From: Micromonospora sp. NBC_01740
Lineage (GTDB): Bacteria > Actinomycetota > Actinomycetes > Mycobacteriales > Micromonosporaceae
Assembly: GCF_035920365.1 (NCBI RefSeq)
Contig: NZ_CP109150.1
Location: 5,580,001 to 5,644,000 of the forward strand
Direction: 5' to 3'
Length of the DNA: 64,000 nt
Of this stretch, positions 1-7,776 are shown one piece after another. The notes beneath the pieces were generated by a model. That model was not told the origin of the DNA, ran no database searches, and saw only the letters and a list, made by a program, of their open reading frames with translations. Numbering within the stretch: the first letter of the stretch is position 1; each line of letters starts with the position of its first letter. Both the position numbers and the translations under genes were made by a program.

Positions 1-2
1 CC

Positions 3-479
3 GCCCGGTACGTCTTCGCCGGCATCCGGATCGCCCTCGGGTGGACCTTCCTCTGGGCGTTCCTGGACAAGGTCTTCGGTCTGGGGTTCGCCACCGAGGC
101 GAAGAACGCCTGGATCGACGGCGGCAGCCCCACCAAGGGCTTCCTGACCTTCGGCGCGGCCGGCCCGTTCGCGGACTTCTACCAGGGCATCGCCGGGGCC
201 GCCTGGGCGGACGTGCTCTTCATGGCCGGCCTGGCCGCGATCGGCGTCGCGCTGCTGCTCGGCATCGGGATGCGGATCGCCGCCGTCGCGGGAGCGGTGC
301 TCTACGTGATGATGTGGACGGTCGTCCTGCCTCCCGAGAACAATCCCTTCATGGACGAGCACCTGATCAACGCGGCGCTGCTGGTCGGTCTCGCACTGGT
401 CAACGCCGGCGCGACCCTCGGCCTGGGCGCGACGTGGGCGAAGCTCCCGATCGTGCGGCGGTTCCCCTGGCTGCGGTGA
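3..479 (+). CDS. DoxX-like integral membrane protein (5' end outside window)
   Basis: Only the C-terminal 158 residues are present; the frame is open to the window edge. The protein begins in a helix (ARYVFAGIRIALGWTFLW), passes a polar loop around a GSPTKGFL motif, then has two or three further hydrophobic helices (MLFMAGLAAIGVALLLGIG; AAVAGAVLYVMMWTVVL; INAALLVGLALVNAGATLGL). The layout of short helices with a PENNPFMDEH loop resembles DoxX/thiosulfate-quinone oxidoreductase-like small membrane proteins. Function in this branch is uncertain: a role in redox or thiol metabolism at the membrane is known for some relatives, not shown here. A strong stem-loop follows the stop, so it is the last gene of its transcript. 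Confidence 0.7.
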   Translation, partial: ARYVFAGIRIALGWTFLWAFLDKVFGLGFATEAKNAWIDGGSPTKGFLTFGAAGPFADFYQGIAGAAWADVLFMAGLAAIGVALLLGIGMRIAAVAGAVLYVMMWTVVLPPENNPFMDEHLINAALLVGLALVNAGATLGLGATWAKLPIVRRFPWLR

Positions 480-503
480 CCCGGCGCGGCACCTCCCCCC
501 TCG

Positions 504-530
504 GCGGGCGTCACCACCGGTGACGCCCGC
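504..530 (+). terminator. Stem-loop terminator after DoxX-like gene
   Basis: A perfect 12-bp inverted repeat (GCGGGCGTCACC, 504-515, with its complement 519-530) surrounds a 3-nt loop, 24 nt after the DoxX-like stop codon. No U-tract follows, as is common in high-GC actinobacteria. Confidence 0.75.
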
Positions 531-671
531 TTCGGCGTGCCCACCGCGTCACGCCGTCGCCCCGAGGGCCGGTCGCGACGCGTGCGCCGGGACCGCCATG
601 CATCGTTCGGATGCCATCGGGCAGGATCTCGGGTGACGGACATCAGGACCGAAACGGTAGGAGACTCCCGA

Positions 672-1064
672 ATGAACCAGGCAGCAGGCGCTCGCTCAGG
701 CAAGCCCGAGGTGGGTCCGATCGAGGGCGCGCCGCCCGCCGACCTCGTCATCGAGGACATCACCGTCGGCGAAGGGCCGGAGGCCCAGCCGGGGCAGCTG
801 GCCAGCGTCCACTACGTGGGGGTCGCGCACTCCAACGGTCGCGAGTTCGACTCCTCGTGGAACCGGGGTGAGGCGTTCGAGTTCCAGCTCGGCGCTGGTC
901 ACGTCATCTCCGGCTGGGACCGGGGCGTCGTGGGCATGCGGGTCGGCGGCCGGCGCCGCCTGACCATCCCGCCGCACCTGGGTTACGGCGACCGGGGTGC
1001 CGCCGGCGCCATCAAGCCGGGCGAGACCCTGGTCTTCGTCGTCGACCTGCTCGGCGTCCGCTGA
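672..1064 (+). CDS. FKBP-type peptidyl-prolyl cis-trans isomerase
   Basis: This 130-residue single-domain FKBP catalyses cis-trans isomerisation of Xaa-Pro bonds, helping protein folding in the cytoplasm; there is no signal peptide or lipobox. Family motifs are in order: VHYVG (46-50), GREFDSSW (56-63), GHVISGWDRGV (76-86), IPPHLGYG (99-106) and the closing VFVVDLLGV strand. These supply the hydrophobic pocket of the FKBP fold. The start at 672 is preceded by TAGGAGA at a 7-nt spacing; an upstream extension to 537 is open but has no ribosome-binding site and would add a non-homologous arginine-rich leader. It is a single gene between a terminator on its left and a hairpin on its right. Confidence 0.93.
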   Translation: MNQAAGARSGKPEVGPIEGAPPADLVIEDITVGEGPEAQPGQLASVHYVGVAHSNGREFDSSWNRGEAFEFQLGAGHVISGWDRGVVGMRVGGRRRLTIPPHLGYGDRGAAGAIKPGETLVFVVDLLGVR

Positions 1065-1161
1065 GCGGAGGATGACCCACCGAGCGGTCGGGCACCGCCG
1101 GGCGGGGGATGATCCCTCCGAACGGACGGTGCACCGCTCGAGTGGACGGCGAACCCCTGTT

Positions 1162-1206
1162 GCGGGCCGGTGCGGACGGTGGACGACCCCGTCGGTACCG
1201 GCCCGC
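1162..1206. terminator. Hairpin between convergent FKBP and STAS genes
   Basis: The 10-bp perfect arms GCGGGCCGGT (1162-1171) and ACCGGCCCGC (1197-1206) enclose a 25-nt loop that can itself pair. It sits between two convergent genes and probably ends both transcripts. The rest of the 223-nt gap shows no gene. Confidence 0.5.
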
Positions 1207-1287
1207 ACCGGCCGGTGGACTGGCTGGGCGGGCTCCCGGTCGAGGCGCTGCACGCCACCGTGCCCCCTGGGCCTCGGGCGCCGGAGG

Positions 1288-1638
1288 TCAGCAGGGCACC
1301 AGCTCCCGGTCGGCGCACGGGTCCACGATCGGGATGACCCGGTGCAGGCCGGTGGCCCGCAGCACCCGCTCGACCACCGGGTCGGGGCGGACCAGCACCA
1401 GCTCACCGCCCTGGGCGCGCACGCGCAGGTGCGCCGCGACCAGCGCCCGCACCCCGGCCGCGGAGAGCAGGCGGACGCCGGAGAGATCCAGCCGGAGAAC
1501 GGGCCGGGCCGGGGCGGCCCAGAGCGCGGAGCGGAACGCGGCGACCGTGGCGATGTCGACCTCGCCGGTCGCCCGCACCTCCACCTCGTGGTCGGCCACG
1601 GTGATGTTCACGTGGAGCCGGTCGTCGCGCTGTCCCAT
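1288..1638 (-). CDS. STAS-domain anti-sigma factor antagonist
   Basis: A 116-residue single STAS domain of the SpoIIAA/RsbV class. Such proteins bind an anti-sigma kinase (RsbW type) and release an alternative sigma factor when unphosphorylated. The fold signature is visible: strand VEVRATGEVDIATVAAF, then LRLDLSGVRLLSAAGVRALV, in which Ser59 of LLSAAG is at the usual phosphorylation position. No anti-sigma kinase or sigma gene lies beside it, so the partner must be elsewhere. The start codon is ATG at 1638. It is convergent with the FKBP gene and divergent from the lactonase-like gene. Confidence 0.9.
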   Translation of the reverse strand: MGQRDDRLHVNITVADHEVEVRATGEVDIATVAAFRSALWAAPARPVLRLDLSGVRLLSAAGVRALVAAHLRVRAQGGELVLVRPDPVVERVLRATGLHRVIPIVDPCADRELVPC

Positions 1639-1791
1639 GCGACGAACCTATCCCCCGCCACCGACAATTCCGCCCTGCTGAGGGACCGGATCCGGGTACG
1701 CCCAGGGTCATACCCCGAGACTCCCGGATCCCCCTCAGGGATGACGCGACGAGGGCCTGCGGGCTGCACATCGGCGGGCGAGAATGAGCCG

Positions 1792-2808
1792 ATGGTTGCT
1801 CCCCGCCGCGCGCCCCGGCTGATCCGCCCCGTCCGCGAGCCCGCCACGGTCCCGCCGCCGCTCGACGGGCCGTGGACGCCCGCCGACCGGCGGCTCGACT
1901 CGGTGGAGCTGCTGCCGCTGCCCGACGGGGTCTCCGGCCCGGAGGACGTGGTCGTCGACCCGTCCGGCCGGGTGGTCAGCGGGACGGAGGACGGCCGGCT
2001 CTGGTGGTGGCCGGTCGACGCGCCTCCCGGCACCCGACCCCGGTTGCTCGCCGACACCGGGGGCCGGCCGCTGGGCGTGGAGGTCGACCCGCTCGACGGC
2101 AGCCTCGTGGTCTGCGACGCGTACCGGGGGCTGCTGCGGGTGACCGGCGACGGTGCGGTGCGCGAGCTGGGCGGCCTCGGGGCGAGAGCGAACCTGGCCG
2201 ACAACGCCACCGTCGCCCGCGACGGCACGGTCTACTTCACCGACTCGTCCGACCGCTTCCCGCTCTCGCACTGGAAGCGGGACCTGCTGGAACACCGGCC
2301 CAACGGGCGGGTGCTGGCGTACGACCCGCGCAGCGGGCGCACCGACGTCGTCCGCGCCGGGTTCTACTTTCCCAACGGGCTCGCGCTCACCCCGGACGAG
2401 TCGGCGCTGATGCTGGTCGAGACCGCCGCCCATCGACTGGTGCGGGTCGCGCTGGCCGACGGCGCGGTCACCGTGCTGGCCGACCTGCCGGCGTACCCGG
2501 ACAACCTGACCCCGGTGGGCGACGGGACGTACTGGATCGCGTTGCCCAGCCCCCGCGTGCCGGTGGTCGAGCGGCTGCTGCCCCACCCCCGGCTGCGGCA
2601 GCTGGTGGCGGTGCTGCCGGCGGCGGTGCAGCCGAAGCCGCTGCGCTACGGCCTGGTGGCCCTCGTCGACGGCGAGGGGCGGGTGCTGCGGACCCTGCAC
2701 GGCCCGCGCGGGACCTACGACATGGTCACCGGCGTGCGCCAGCACGGCGACCACCTGTGGCTGGGCAGCCTCACGGGCCCCGGGGTGGCCCGGGTGCCGC
2801 TGGGCTGA
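1792..2808 (+). CDS. SMP-30/strictosidine-synthase-like beta-propeller hydrolase
   Basis: A 338-residue protein of the SMP-30/gluconolactonase/strictosidine-synthase superfamily, six-bladed propellers that often hydrolyse lactones using a bound divalent metal. Repeated blade motifs are visible (GPEDVVVDPSGRVVSGTEDGRLW; GRPLGVEVDPLDGSLVVCD; NATVARDGTVYFTDSS; FPNGLALTPDESALMLVET). The YFTDSS...PNGRVLAYDP...FPNGLAL block closely follows the Str_synth domain. There is no signal peptide, so it is probably cytoplasmic. The ATG at 1792 is preferred over the in-frame ATG at 1741 because the family begins near the PPLDGPWTPADRRLDSVELLPLPDG segment; upstream ribosome-binding sequence is weak for both. 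The substrate is unknown. Confidence 0.8.
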   Translation: MVAPRRAPRLIRPVREPATVPPPLDGPWTPADRRLDSVELLPLPDGVSGPEDVVVDPSGRVVSGTEDGRLWWWPVDAPPGTRPRLLADTGGRPLGVEVDPLDGSLVVCDAYRGLLRVTGDGAVRELGGLGARANLADNATVARDGTVYFTDSSDRFPLSHWKRDLLEHRPNGRVLAYDPRSGRTDVVRAGFYFPNGLALTPDESALMLVETAAHRLVRVALADGAVTVLADLPAYPDNLTPVGDGTYWIALPSPRVPVVERLLPHPRLRQLVAVLPAAVQPKPLRYGLVALVDGEGRVLRTLHGPRGTYDMVTGVRQHGDHLWLGSLTGPGVARVPLG

Positions 2809-2823
2809 GCCCCGACGCCGGAC

Positions 2824-2935
2824 GGGTCGGCGGGAACGCCCCGGTGCGACCGCCACGCCGGGGACCGGCCCGCGTGGCGGGGTCGGCGGGAGACGCCGGT
2901 GCGACCGCCACGCCGGGGACCGGCCCGCGTGGCGG
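2824..2935. repeat. Tandem duplicated 55-56 bp hairpin unit between convergent genes
   Basis: Two near-identical units (2824-2879 and 2880-2935) lie between the lactonase-like stop and the L,D-transpeptidase stop. Each carries a perfect stem with arms CCGCCACGC and GCGTGGCGG (2850-2880 and 2905-2935; period 55). The units differ by a few bases just before the hairpin. The position between convergent stops suggests a duplicated bidirectional terminator. Confidence 0.8.
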
Positions 2936-2968
2936 CGGACCGGTCCCCCGGGTGTGCGTACGGTCGGA

Positions 2969-4234
2969 TCAGCCGCCGCGGACGGACGGCGCCGGCGCCG
3001 GCGAGCCTCCGGCCACCGCACCGGGGTGCGGCACGGCCGACGGGGACGGCCGCAGCCCGGCCGGCACGGGCAGCGCGCTGCCCTTGACGAACTCGTCCCA
3101 GCTGACGTTCCAGGCCGTCCAGCCGTTGCCCTCGGTCAGCTCGACCTCGGTGCCCTTGATGGTGACCAGGTCGCCGACCTGCGTGACGCCCATCAGCCAG
3201 TCCGCGGCCTCGTTGGAGACGTTGGTGCAGCCGTGCGAGACGTTGGTGTTGCCCTGGTCCCCCACCGACCACGGCGCCGCGTGGATGAACTCGCCGCCCC
3301 AGGTGAGCCGTTGGGCGTCCTCGACGTCGACCACGTAGGGGTCGGCCGAGCCCCGGGTGTCGAACGTCGTGAACTCGTGCTTCTCCATGATCACCATCTT
3401 GCCGCTGGAGGTCGGCGTGCTCGGCTTGCCCATGCTGACCGGGAGCTTGCGGACCACCTTCCCGTCGCGCAGCACGGACATCTGCTTTGTCGCGTTGTCG
3501 ATCTCCAGGGCCACCTGCCGGCCGATCTTCGACGTGGCCGTGCGGTCGGAGTCGCCGACCCGGTCCTTGCCGATCGGCAGGCCCTCCAGCCCGGCCCGGA
3601 CGCTGATGCTGGTCCCCGGGCGCCAGAAATCGGGAGCCCGGTAATAGGCCTGACTGCCGTCGGACACCCACGACCAGGCACCCGGCTGCGGCGGATCCGT
3701 CTTCACGAACAATCGGCGCTGCACGTCGTCCCTGGCCTCTTTCGGAATGGGTGGGTCAAACGCCACGGTCACCGGCATCGCGGTGCCGTACGTCCGATCA
3801 CCGGCGAAGTACAACGTGCTGGTGATTTCCGGCTTCGTCGATTTCGGCATCGTGGTGAAGGTGGTCTTCCGGGTCGTCGTCGTGCCCGAGTCGCCCGTGG
3901 CGGTCACCTCCGCCGTGTAGGTGCGCCGCGGCTTCAGGGGCGCCTTCGGCACCCAGCCCGAGCCGTCCTCCCGGGGCTCCGCCGCGACCTGCGCACCCTT
4001 GTCGTCGGTGATCCGCACGGCGGTGACCTTCCCGTTCCTGACCGCGGTCCCCACCTCGGCGGTGATCGGCACCTCGCGGGCGCGGTCGGTGGGCGTCACG
4101 GTCAACTCCGGCGCCGCCGCCTGCCCCTCGGCCGGCCGGGCACCCGGCTTGCGGTCGGCGGTGCACCCGCCGAGGGCCAACGGCGTGGCCGCGATGGTCA
4201 CGGCCAGCACCGTCAGTCGCCGCCTCAACTCCAT
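2969..4234 (-). CDS. Lipoprotein L,D-transpeptidase (Ig-like domains plus YkuD domain)
   Basis: A 421-residue cell-wall enzyme forming 3-3 peptidoglycan crosslinks between meso-diaminopimelate residues. Residues 1-23 are a lipoprotein signal with lipobox LGGC (Cys24), so it is anchored outside the membrane. Two Ig-like modules follow (about 43-130 and 135-235), as in mycobacterial LdtMt2-type enzymes. The YkuD catalytic domain (about 240-375) has His318 in FIHAAPW and the SHGC motif with catalytic Cys336. The C-terminal tail is Pro/Ala-rich. The start follows an AT-rich upstream region with repeated GCAATT half-sites, suggesting regulated expression. It is convergent with the lactonase-like gene. 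Confidence 0.93.
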   Translation of the reverse strand: MELRRRLTVLAVTIAATPLALGGCTADRKPGARPAEGQAAAPELTVTPTDRAREVPITAEVGTAVRNGKVTAVRITDDKGAQVAAEPREDGSGWVPKAPLKPRRTYTAEVTATGDSGTTTTRKTTFTTMPKSTKPEITSTLYFAGDRTYGTAMPVTVAFDPPIPKEARDDVQRRLFVKTDPPQPGAWSWVSDGSQAYYRAPDFWRPGTSISVRAGLEGLPIGKDRVGDSDRTATSKIGRQVALEIDNATKQMSVLRDGKVVRKLPVSMGKPSTPTSSGKMVIMEKHEFTTFDTRGSADPYVVDVEDAQRLTWGGEFIHAAPWSVGDQGNTNVSHGCTNVSNEAADWLMGVTQVGDLVTIKGTEVELTEGNGWTAWNVSWDEFVKGSALPVPAGLRPSPSAVPHPGAVAGGSPAPAPSVRGG

Positions 4235-4298
4235 GATGCGTCCCCCCGTTGTCTGGTGTCCTCAGCCACATTCTCTCCACGCTGCGCCGGGTGGACGC

Positions 4299-4328
4299 GC
4301 AATTTCCACGGAATTGCAGAAAGCAATT
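4299..4328. promoter_or_regulatory. Triple GCAATT half-site cluster upstream of L,D-transpeptidase
   Basis: GCAATT (4299-4304), its complement AATTGC (4312-4317) and GCAATT again (4323-4328) form two overlapping inverted repeats with 7- and 5-nt spacers. This is an AT-rich patch in GC-rich DNA, 65-95 nt upstream of the L,D-transpeptidase start. It is probably a regulator-binding site; the regulator is unknown. The rest of the 340-nt gap (4235-4574) shows no convincing gene. Confidence 0.5.
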
Positions 4329-4574
4329 ATGGGAAGCATTTCCCGCACTGCACGGAAAGGGGCCGCACGCGCCGGTTTCCGGGTCCGTCCGGAATCGTCC
4401 GGCACGCCCACCGGCGGCCCCCGGAATCCCGCCGCGTCCGGGTTGGGCCACGGCGTCGTCGGTGTCAGCGCACAGCCGTCCCGCACCCGCGATCCGGCGG
4501 CGGGGCGACGCCGTGCGGCAGGACGCGACCGGGCGCGCCGCCGCCGACGGGCCGGCCGCCCCGGCCGGTCGTCG

Positions 4575-6239
4575 TCAGCCGTGGTTGCGTTCCCACCGGC
4601 CGCCGACCGGTGGGGTGTCCAGTCGGACGGCGGAGTCCGCGTTGCCGGCGAAGTCGTTGTCCTCGACCCGGCAGTCCACGCAGCTGCCCTGCTCGGTGAC
4701 CCACAGTCCGTGGTTCTGGGTGCTCGGCTCGCGGTTGTCCCAGATCCGGTTCCCCCGGATGGTGGCCGACTCGACGGCCGCGTTGATCGCGATGCCGGCC
4801 CGCACCGGCGGCCCGGCGGGCAGCTCGTACGGGGTGCCCGGTGCCGGAGTACCCCCGCTCCATGCGCTCGGGGAGTCCGGCCGGATCGGCGCGAGGGTGA
4901 GCTCGGTGTCGTCGTTGGCCGCCACCACGGCGATGCGCTCGCCGACCCGCACCACCTTGCCCCGGTGGCCGTCGTTCGGCCAGGTCGCCCGCCGGTCCAC
5001 CACGGATTTCCCGGTGTAGCGCACCGAGTCGCCGTGTGCGCTCGTCGCGGGCGCCCACTGCCGCCCGTTGTTGCGGATCCGGTTGGCGACCAGGAAGACG
5101 TCGCGGACCGGACGGTCGATGCGGATGGCGTCGGCGCTGTTGCCGTAGAAGTCGTTGCTCTCGATGACGATCTCCTCGGCGACGTGCTCCTCGGACCCGC
5201 CGAGGTTGCGCTGGTGGTAGCCGTACCGGCCGTTGCCGCTGATCCGGTTGCCGCGGATCGTGTACGGACCGGGGGTGTTGCCGATGCTCACCCCGTCGCG
5301 CAGGTTGCCGTCGATGACGCAGTCGGTGAGGATGCCGCCCCGCCCGGCGGTGTGCGTGGTGCCCTTCGCCGAGACGTGGAAGCCCGCCTCCAGGTTCCCG
5401 GTCATGGTGCAGGAGGAGACGATCAGGCCGTTGGCACCCCAGTCGGAGATGCCGAAGCGGTTGCCCTGGGCGTGGCAGCCGATGATCCGTACTCCCCGTG
5501 GGCGCAGGTGGTCCGCCTCCTGCAACTCCAGGAAGATGCCGTTGGTGGCGTTGGCCACCGCGCTGCAGTTGACGATGTTGAACCGCTCGATGCTGCCCCA
5601 GCCGCCGATGCCGATGCCGATTCCCGCGCCGCCCATCTCGGTGCCGTTGTCCAGCCGTCCGCACCCGACGACCAGCACCCCCTCGATCAGGCAGTCCTGG
5701 AGGAAGTCGCAGCCCAGGCCGGTGGCGGCGGTGTGGTGGATGTACAGGTTGCGGAAGATGCCGCGGACGACGTACTGGAGACCGAGGCCCTTGGCCAGCG
5801 GGTTGTAGTCCGCGGACGCCACCTCCGAGCCGTCGATCTCGAAGTCGGCGAAGGTGCAGTCGGACAGGTGCCGGTTGCGGCCGGCGCCGTGCTCGATCGC
5901 GGTGTGGAAGGCCAGCGGCGCCGGGTCGGCCCGGTTGCCGGCGTTGCTGAGCACGAAACGGGTCGCGCCCGGCCCCGCGCCCATGAGTGACACCCCGCTG
6001 CGCCACACGGTGCCCGAGTCCCGCATCGAGTAGACCCCGGGCGGGCAGTAGATGATCCGGGCCCGGCCGTCGGCGGCGTACGCGTCGCCGAGCCGGTCCA
6101 CCAGCGCGGCGAGCGCCGGCTGGTCGTTGGCCGTCCCGTCGCCGACCAGGCCGTGCTCCCGGGCGTCGCAGAGCAGCGGGGCGCCGGCCACCGCGTGCCG
6201 GCGCACGCCGCCGGCCGAGGGCATGTCCGGATAGGCCAC
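4575..6239 (-). CDS. Right-handed parallel beta-helix (pectate-lyase superfamily) protein
   Basis: A 554-residue protein with an N-terminal pectate-lyase-3-like segment (DAREHGLVGDGTANDQPAL, then IIYCPPGVYSM) followed by about ten helix coils rich in turn Asn residues (DCTFADFEIDGS; NLYIHHTAATGLGCDFLQDC; GNRFGISDWGANGLIVSSC; IRGNRISGNGRYGYH; IESNDFYGNSADAIRI; IRGNRIWDNREPSTQNHGLW). Such folds bind or cleave polysaccharides, or occur in phage tail spikes. No signal peptide is visible, so export route and substrate are unknown. The GTG at 6239 is chosen because GGGAGG lies 5 nt before it; the longer ATG start at 6275 has no ribosome-binding site. Cys-rich coils around residues 190-300 are notable. 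Confidence 0.8.
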   Translation of the reverse strand: MAYPDMPSAGGVRRHAVAGAPLLCDAREHGLVGDGTANDQPALAALVDRLGDAYAADGRARIIYCPPGVYSMRDSGTVWRSGVSLMGAGPGATRFVLSNAGNRADPAPLAFHTAIEHGAGRNRHLSDCTFADFEIDGSEVASADYNPLAKGLGLQYVVRGIFRNLYIHHTAATGLGCDFLQDCLIEGVLVVGCGRLDNGTEMGGAGIGIGIGGWGSIERFNIVNCSAVANATNGIFLELQEADHLRPRGVRIIGCHAQGNRFGISDWGANGLIVSSCTMTGNLEAGFHVSAKGTTHTAGRGGILTDCVIDGNLRDGVSIGNTPGPYTIRGNRISGNGRYGYHQRNLGGSEEHVAEEIVIESNDFYGNSADAIRIDRPVRDVFLVANRIRNNGRQWAPATSAHGDSVRYTGKSVVDRRATWPNDGHRGKVVRVGERIAVVAANDDTELTLAPIRPDSPSAWSGGTPAPGTPYELPAGPPVRAGIAINAAVESATIRGNRIWDNREPSTQNHGLWVTEQGSCVDCRVEDNDFAGNADSAVRLDTPPVGGRWERNHG

Positions 6240-6311
6240 CTCGTCCTCCCCTCGGCGAGACTGCCCGGCCCGCATTCCCGGCCCGCCTGCCGGGAAACGC
6301 CTGCCGCGACG

Positions 6312-6355
6312 GCGACGGCCCCCGCGCCGCCGGGAGGCGGAGCCGGGGCCGTCGC
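6312..6355 (-). terminator. Terminator hairpin after bkdC
   Basis: The 11-bp arms GCGACGGCCCC (6312-6322) and GGGGCCGTCGC (6345-6355) enclose a GC-rich loop, directly after the bkdC stop in the minus-strand direction. Confidence 0.6.
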
Positions 6356-6363
6356 GACCGGGA

Positions 6364-7776
6364 TCAGACGTTGGCGATCAGCACCGCCGGCCGCTCGACG
6401 CAGTCGGCGACGTGCCGCAGGAAGCCGCCGGCCACCCCGCCGTCGCAGACCCGGTGGTCGAAGGTCAGGCTGAGCTGCGTCACCTTCCGCACGGCGAGCT
6501 GCCCGTCCACCACCCAGGGCTTGTCCACGATCCGTCCCACCCCGAGCAGCGCCGCCTCCGGGTGGTTGATGATCGGGGTGGAGCCGTCGACGCCGAAGAC
6601 GCCGTAGTTGTTGAGCGTGAACGTGCCGCCGGTCAGCCGGGCCGGGGGCAGCGTGCCGGCCCGGGCAGCTGTGGTGGTCGCGGTCAGCTCGGCGGCCAGC
6701 TCGGCGGTGGTCAGCCGCTGCGCGTCCCGCAGCACCGGCACGACCAGCCCCCGGTCGGTCTGGGCGGCGATGCCCAGGTGCACCCCGGCGGACTGGACGA
6801 TCCGCTGGCCCTCGGTGTCGACCCGGGCGTTGAGCTGCGGGTACCGGCGCAGCCCGGACAGGCAGATCCGGGCCAGCAGGGCCAGGATGCTCACCGGCGC
6901 GTCCGGGGTCGCCGCGTTGATCGCCGCCCGGGTCTCCAGCAGCCCGGTGGCGTCCACGTCCACCCAGATGGTCACCTCGGGGATCTCCCGCCGGCTGCGG
7001 GAGAGCTTGTCGGCGATCACCTTGCGGATGCCGGTCAGCGGGACGACCAGGTCCTCGGCGCCGGAGACCGCCGACGCGACGGGCTCGTCGGGCACCGCGG
7101 CGAGCCGGGCGGCCGGCGTCGCCGCCTCGGCGACGGCGGCCTCCACGTCCGCCCGGCGCACCACGCCGCCGGGGCCGGTGCCGCGCAGGGCCGCCAGGTC
7201 GAGCCCGTGCTCGCGGGCCAGCCGGCGCACGATCGGCGAGATGACCAGGGGCGCTGCCGCGCCCTGCGGGTGGTCGGCCGCGCCGGCCGCAGCCGCTGCC
7301 GGGGCGGGAGCCGCCGCCGGGGCGGGAGCCGCCGCCGGTGCGGCGTGGGTGGGAGGCGCCGGGGTGGGATCGGGTGCGGCCACGAGACGGGGCCGCCGAC
7401 GCCGCCGCCCCGCGCCACCGTGGCCGGTACCGTAGCCGATGAGGACGTTGCCGGACCCGGCCCGCTCCTCCTCGCGGTAGGTGGCGTGCGCGGCGGGCTC
7501 GTCGCCGGCCCCGCCGTCGCCGTCGAGGGGCGCGATGGTGATCAGCGGCTGGCCGACCGGGCGGGTCTCACCCGCCGCGCCGTGCAGCGCCACGACCCGC
7601 CCGGCGTACGGGCAGGGCACGTCGACGACGGCCTTGGCGGTCTCCACCTCCACGACGCTCTGGTCCACCGTGACCACGTCGCCCACGGCGACCCGCCACT
7701 CGACGATCTCGGCCTCGCTCAGCCCCTCGCCCAGGTCGGGCAGGAGGAAGACCTGCGCCCCGTCCACGGTGGTCAC
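6364..7776 (-). CDS. bkdC: 2-oxoacid dehydrogenase E2 (dihydrolipoyl acyltransferase)
   Basis: The 470-residue E2 core of a branched-chain 2-oxoacid dehydrogenase, transferring acyl groups from E1 to CoA through lipoyl-lysine. Order of domains: one lipoyl domain (1-75; ETAKAV with Lys48), an Ala/Pro-rich linker, a peripheral-subunit-binding domain (ISPIVRRLAREHGLDLAALRGTGPGGVVRRADV), a second linker, and the catalytic domain ending in FDHRVCDGGVAGGF with the acyltransferase His and Asp. The GTG start overlaps the bkdB stop by 4 nt, so translation is coupled. No E3 gene is nearby; the complex must use a housekeeping lipoamide dehydrogenase. In actinomycetes this complex supplies branched acyl-CoA starters for fatty acids. 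Confidence 0.92.
   Translation of the reverse strand: MTTVDGAQVFLLPDLGEGLSEAEIVEWRVAVGDVVTVDQSVVEVETAKAVVDVPCPYAGRVVALHGAAGETRPVGQPLITIAPLDGDGGAGDEPAAHATYREEERAGSGNVLIGYGTGHGGAGRRRRRPRLVAAPDPTPAPPTHAAPAAAPAPAAAPAPAAAAAGAADHPQGAAAPLVISPIVRRLAREHGLDLAALRGTGPGGVVRRADVEAAVAEAATPAARLAAVPDEPVASAVSGAEDLVVPLTGIRKVIADKLSRSRREIPEVTIWVDVDATGLLETRAAINAATPDAPVSILALLARICLSGLRRYPQLNARVDTEGQRIVQSAGVHLGIAAQTDRGLVVPVLRDAQRLTTAELAAELTATTTAARAGTLPPARLTGGTFTLNNYGVFGVDGSTPIINHPEAALLGVGRIVDKPWVVDGQLAVRKVTQLSLTFDHRVCDGGVAGGFLRHVADCVERPAVLIANV

Noticed and set aside
1735..3021. Very long antisense open frames (also at 4465-6006, 17883-20636, 43690-46239, 53868-55445)
   Set aside because: They mirror strongly coding genes on the opposite strand; Arg/Pro/Gly-rich translations typical of high-GC shadow frames.
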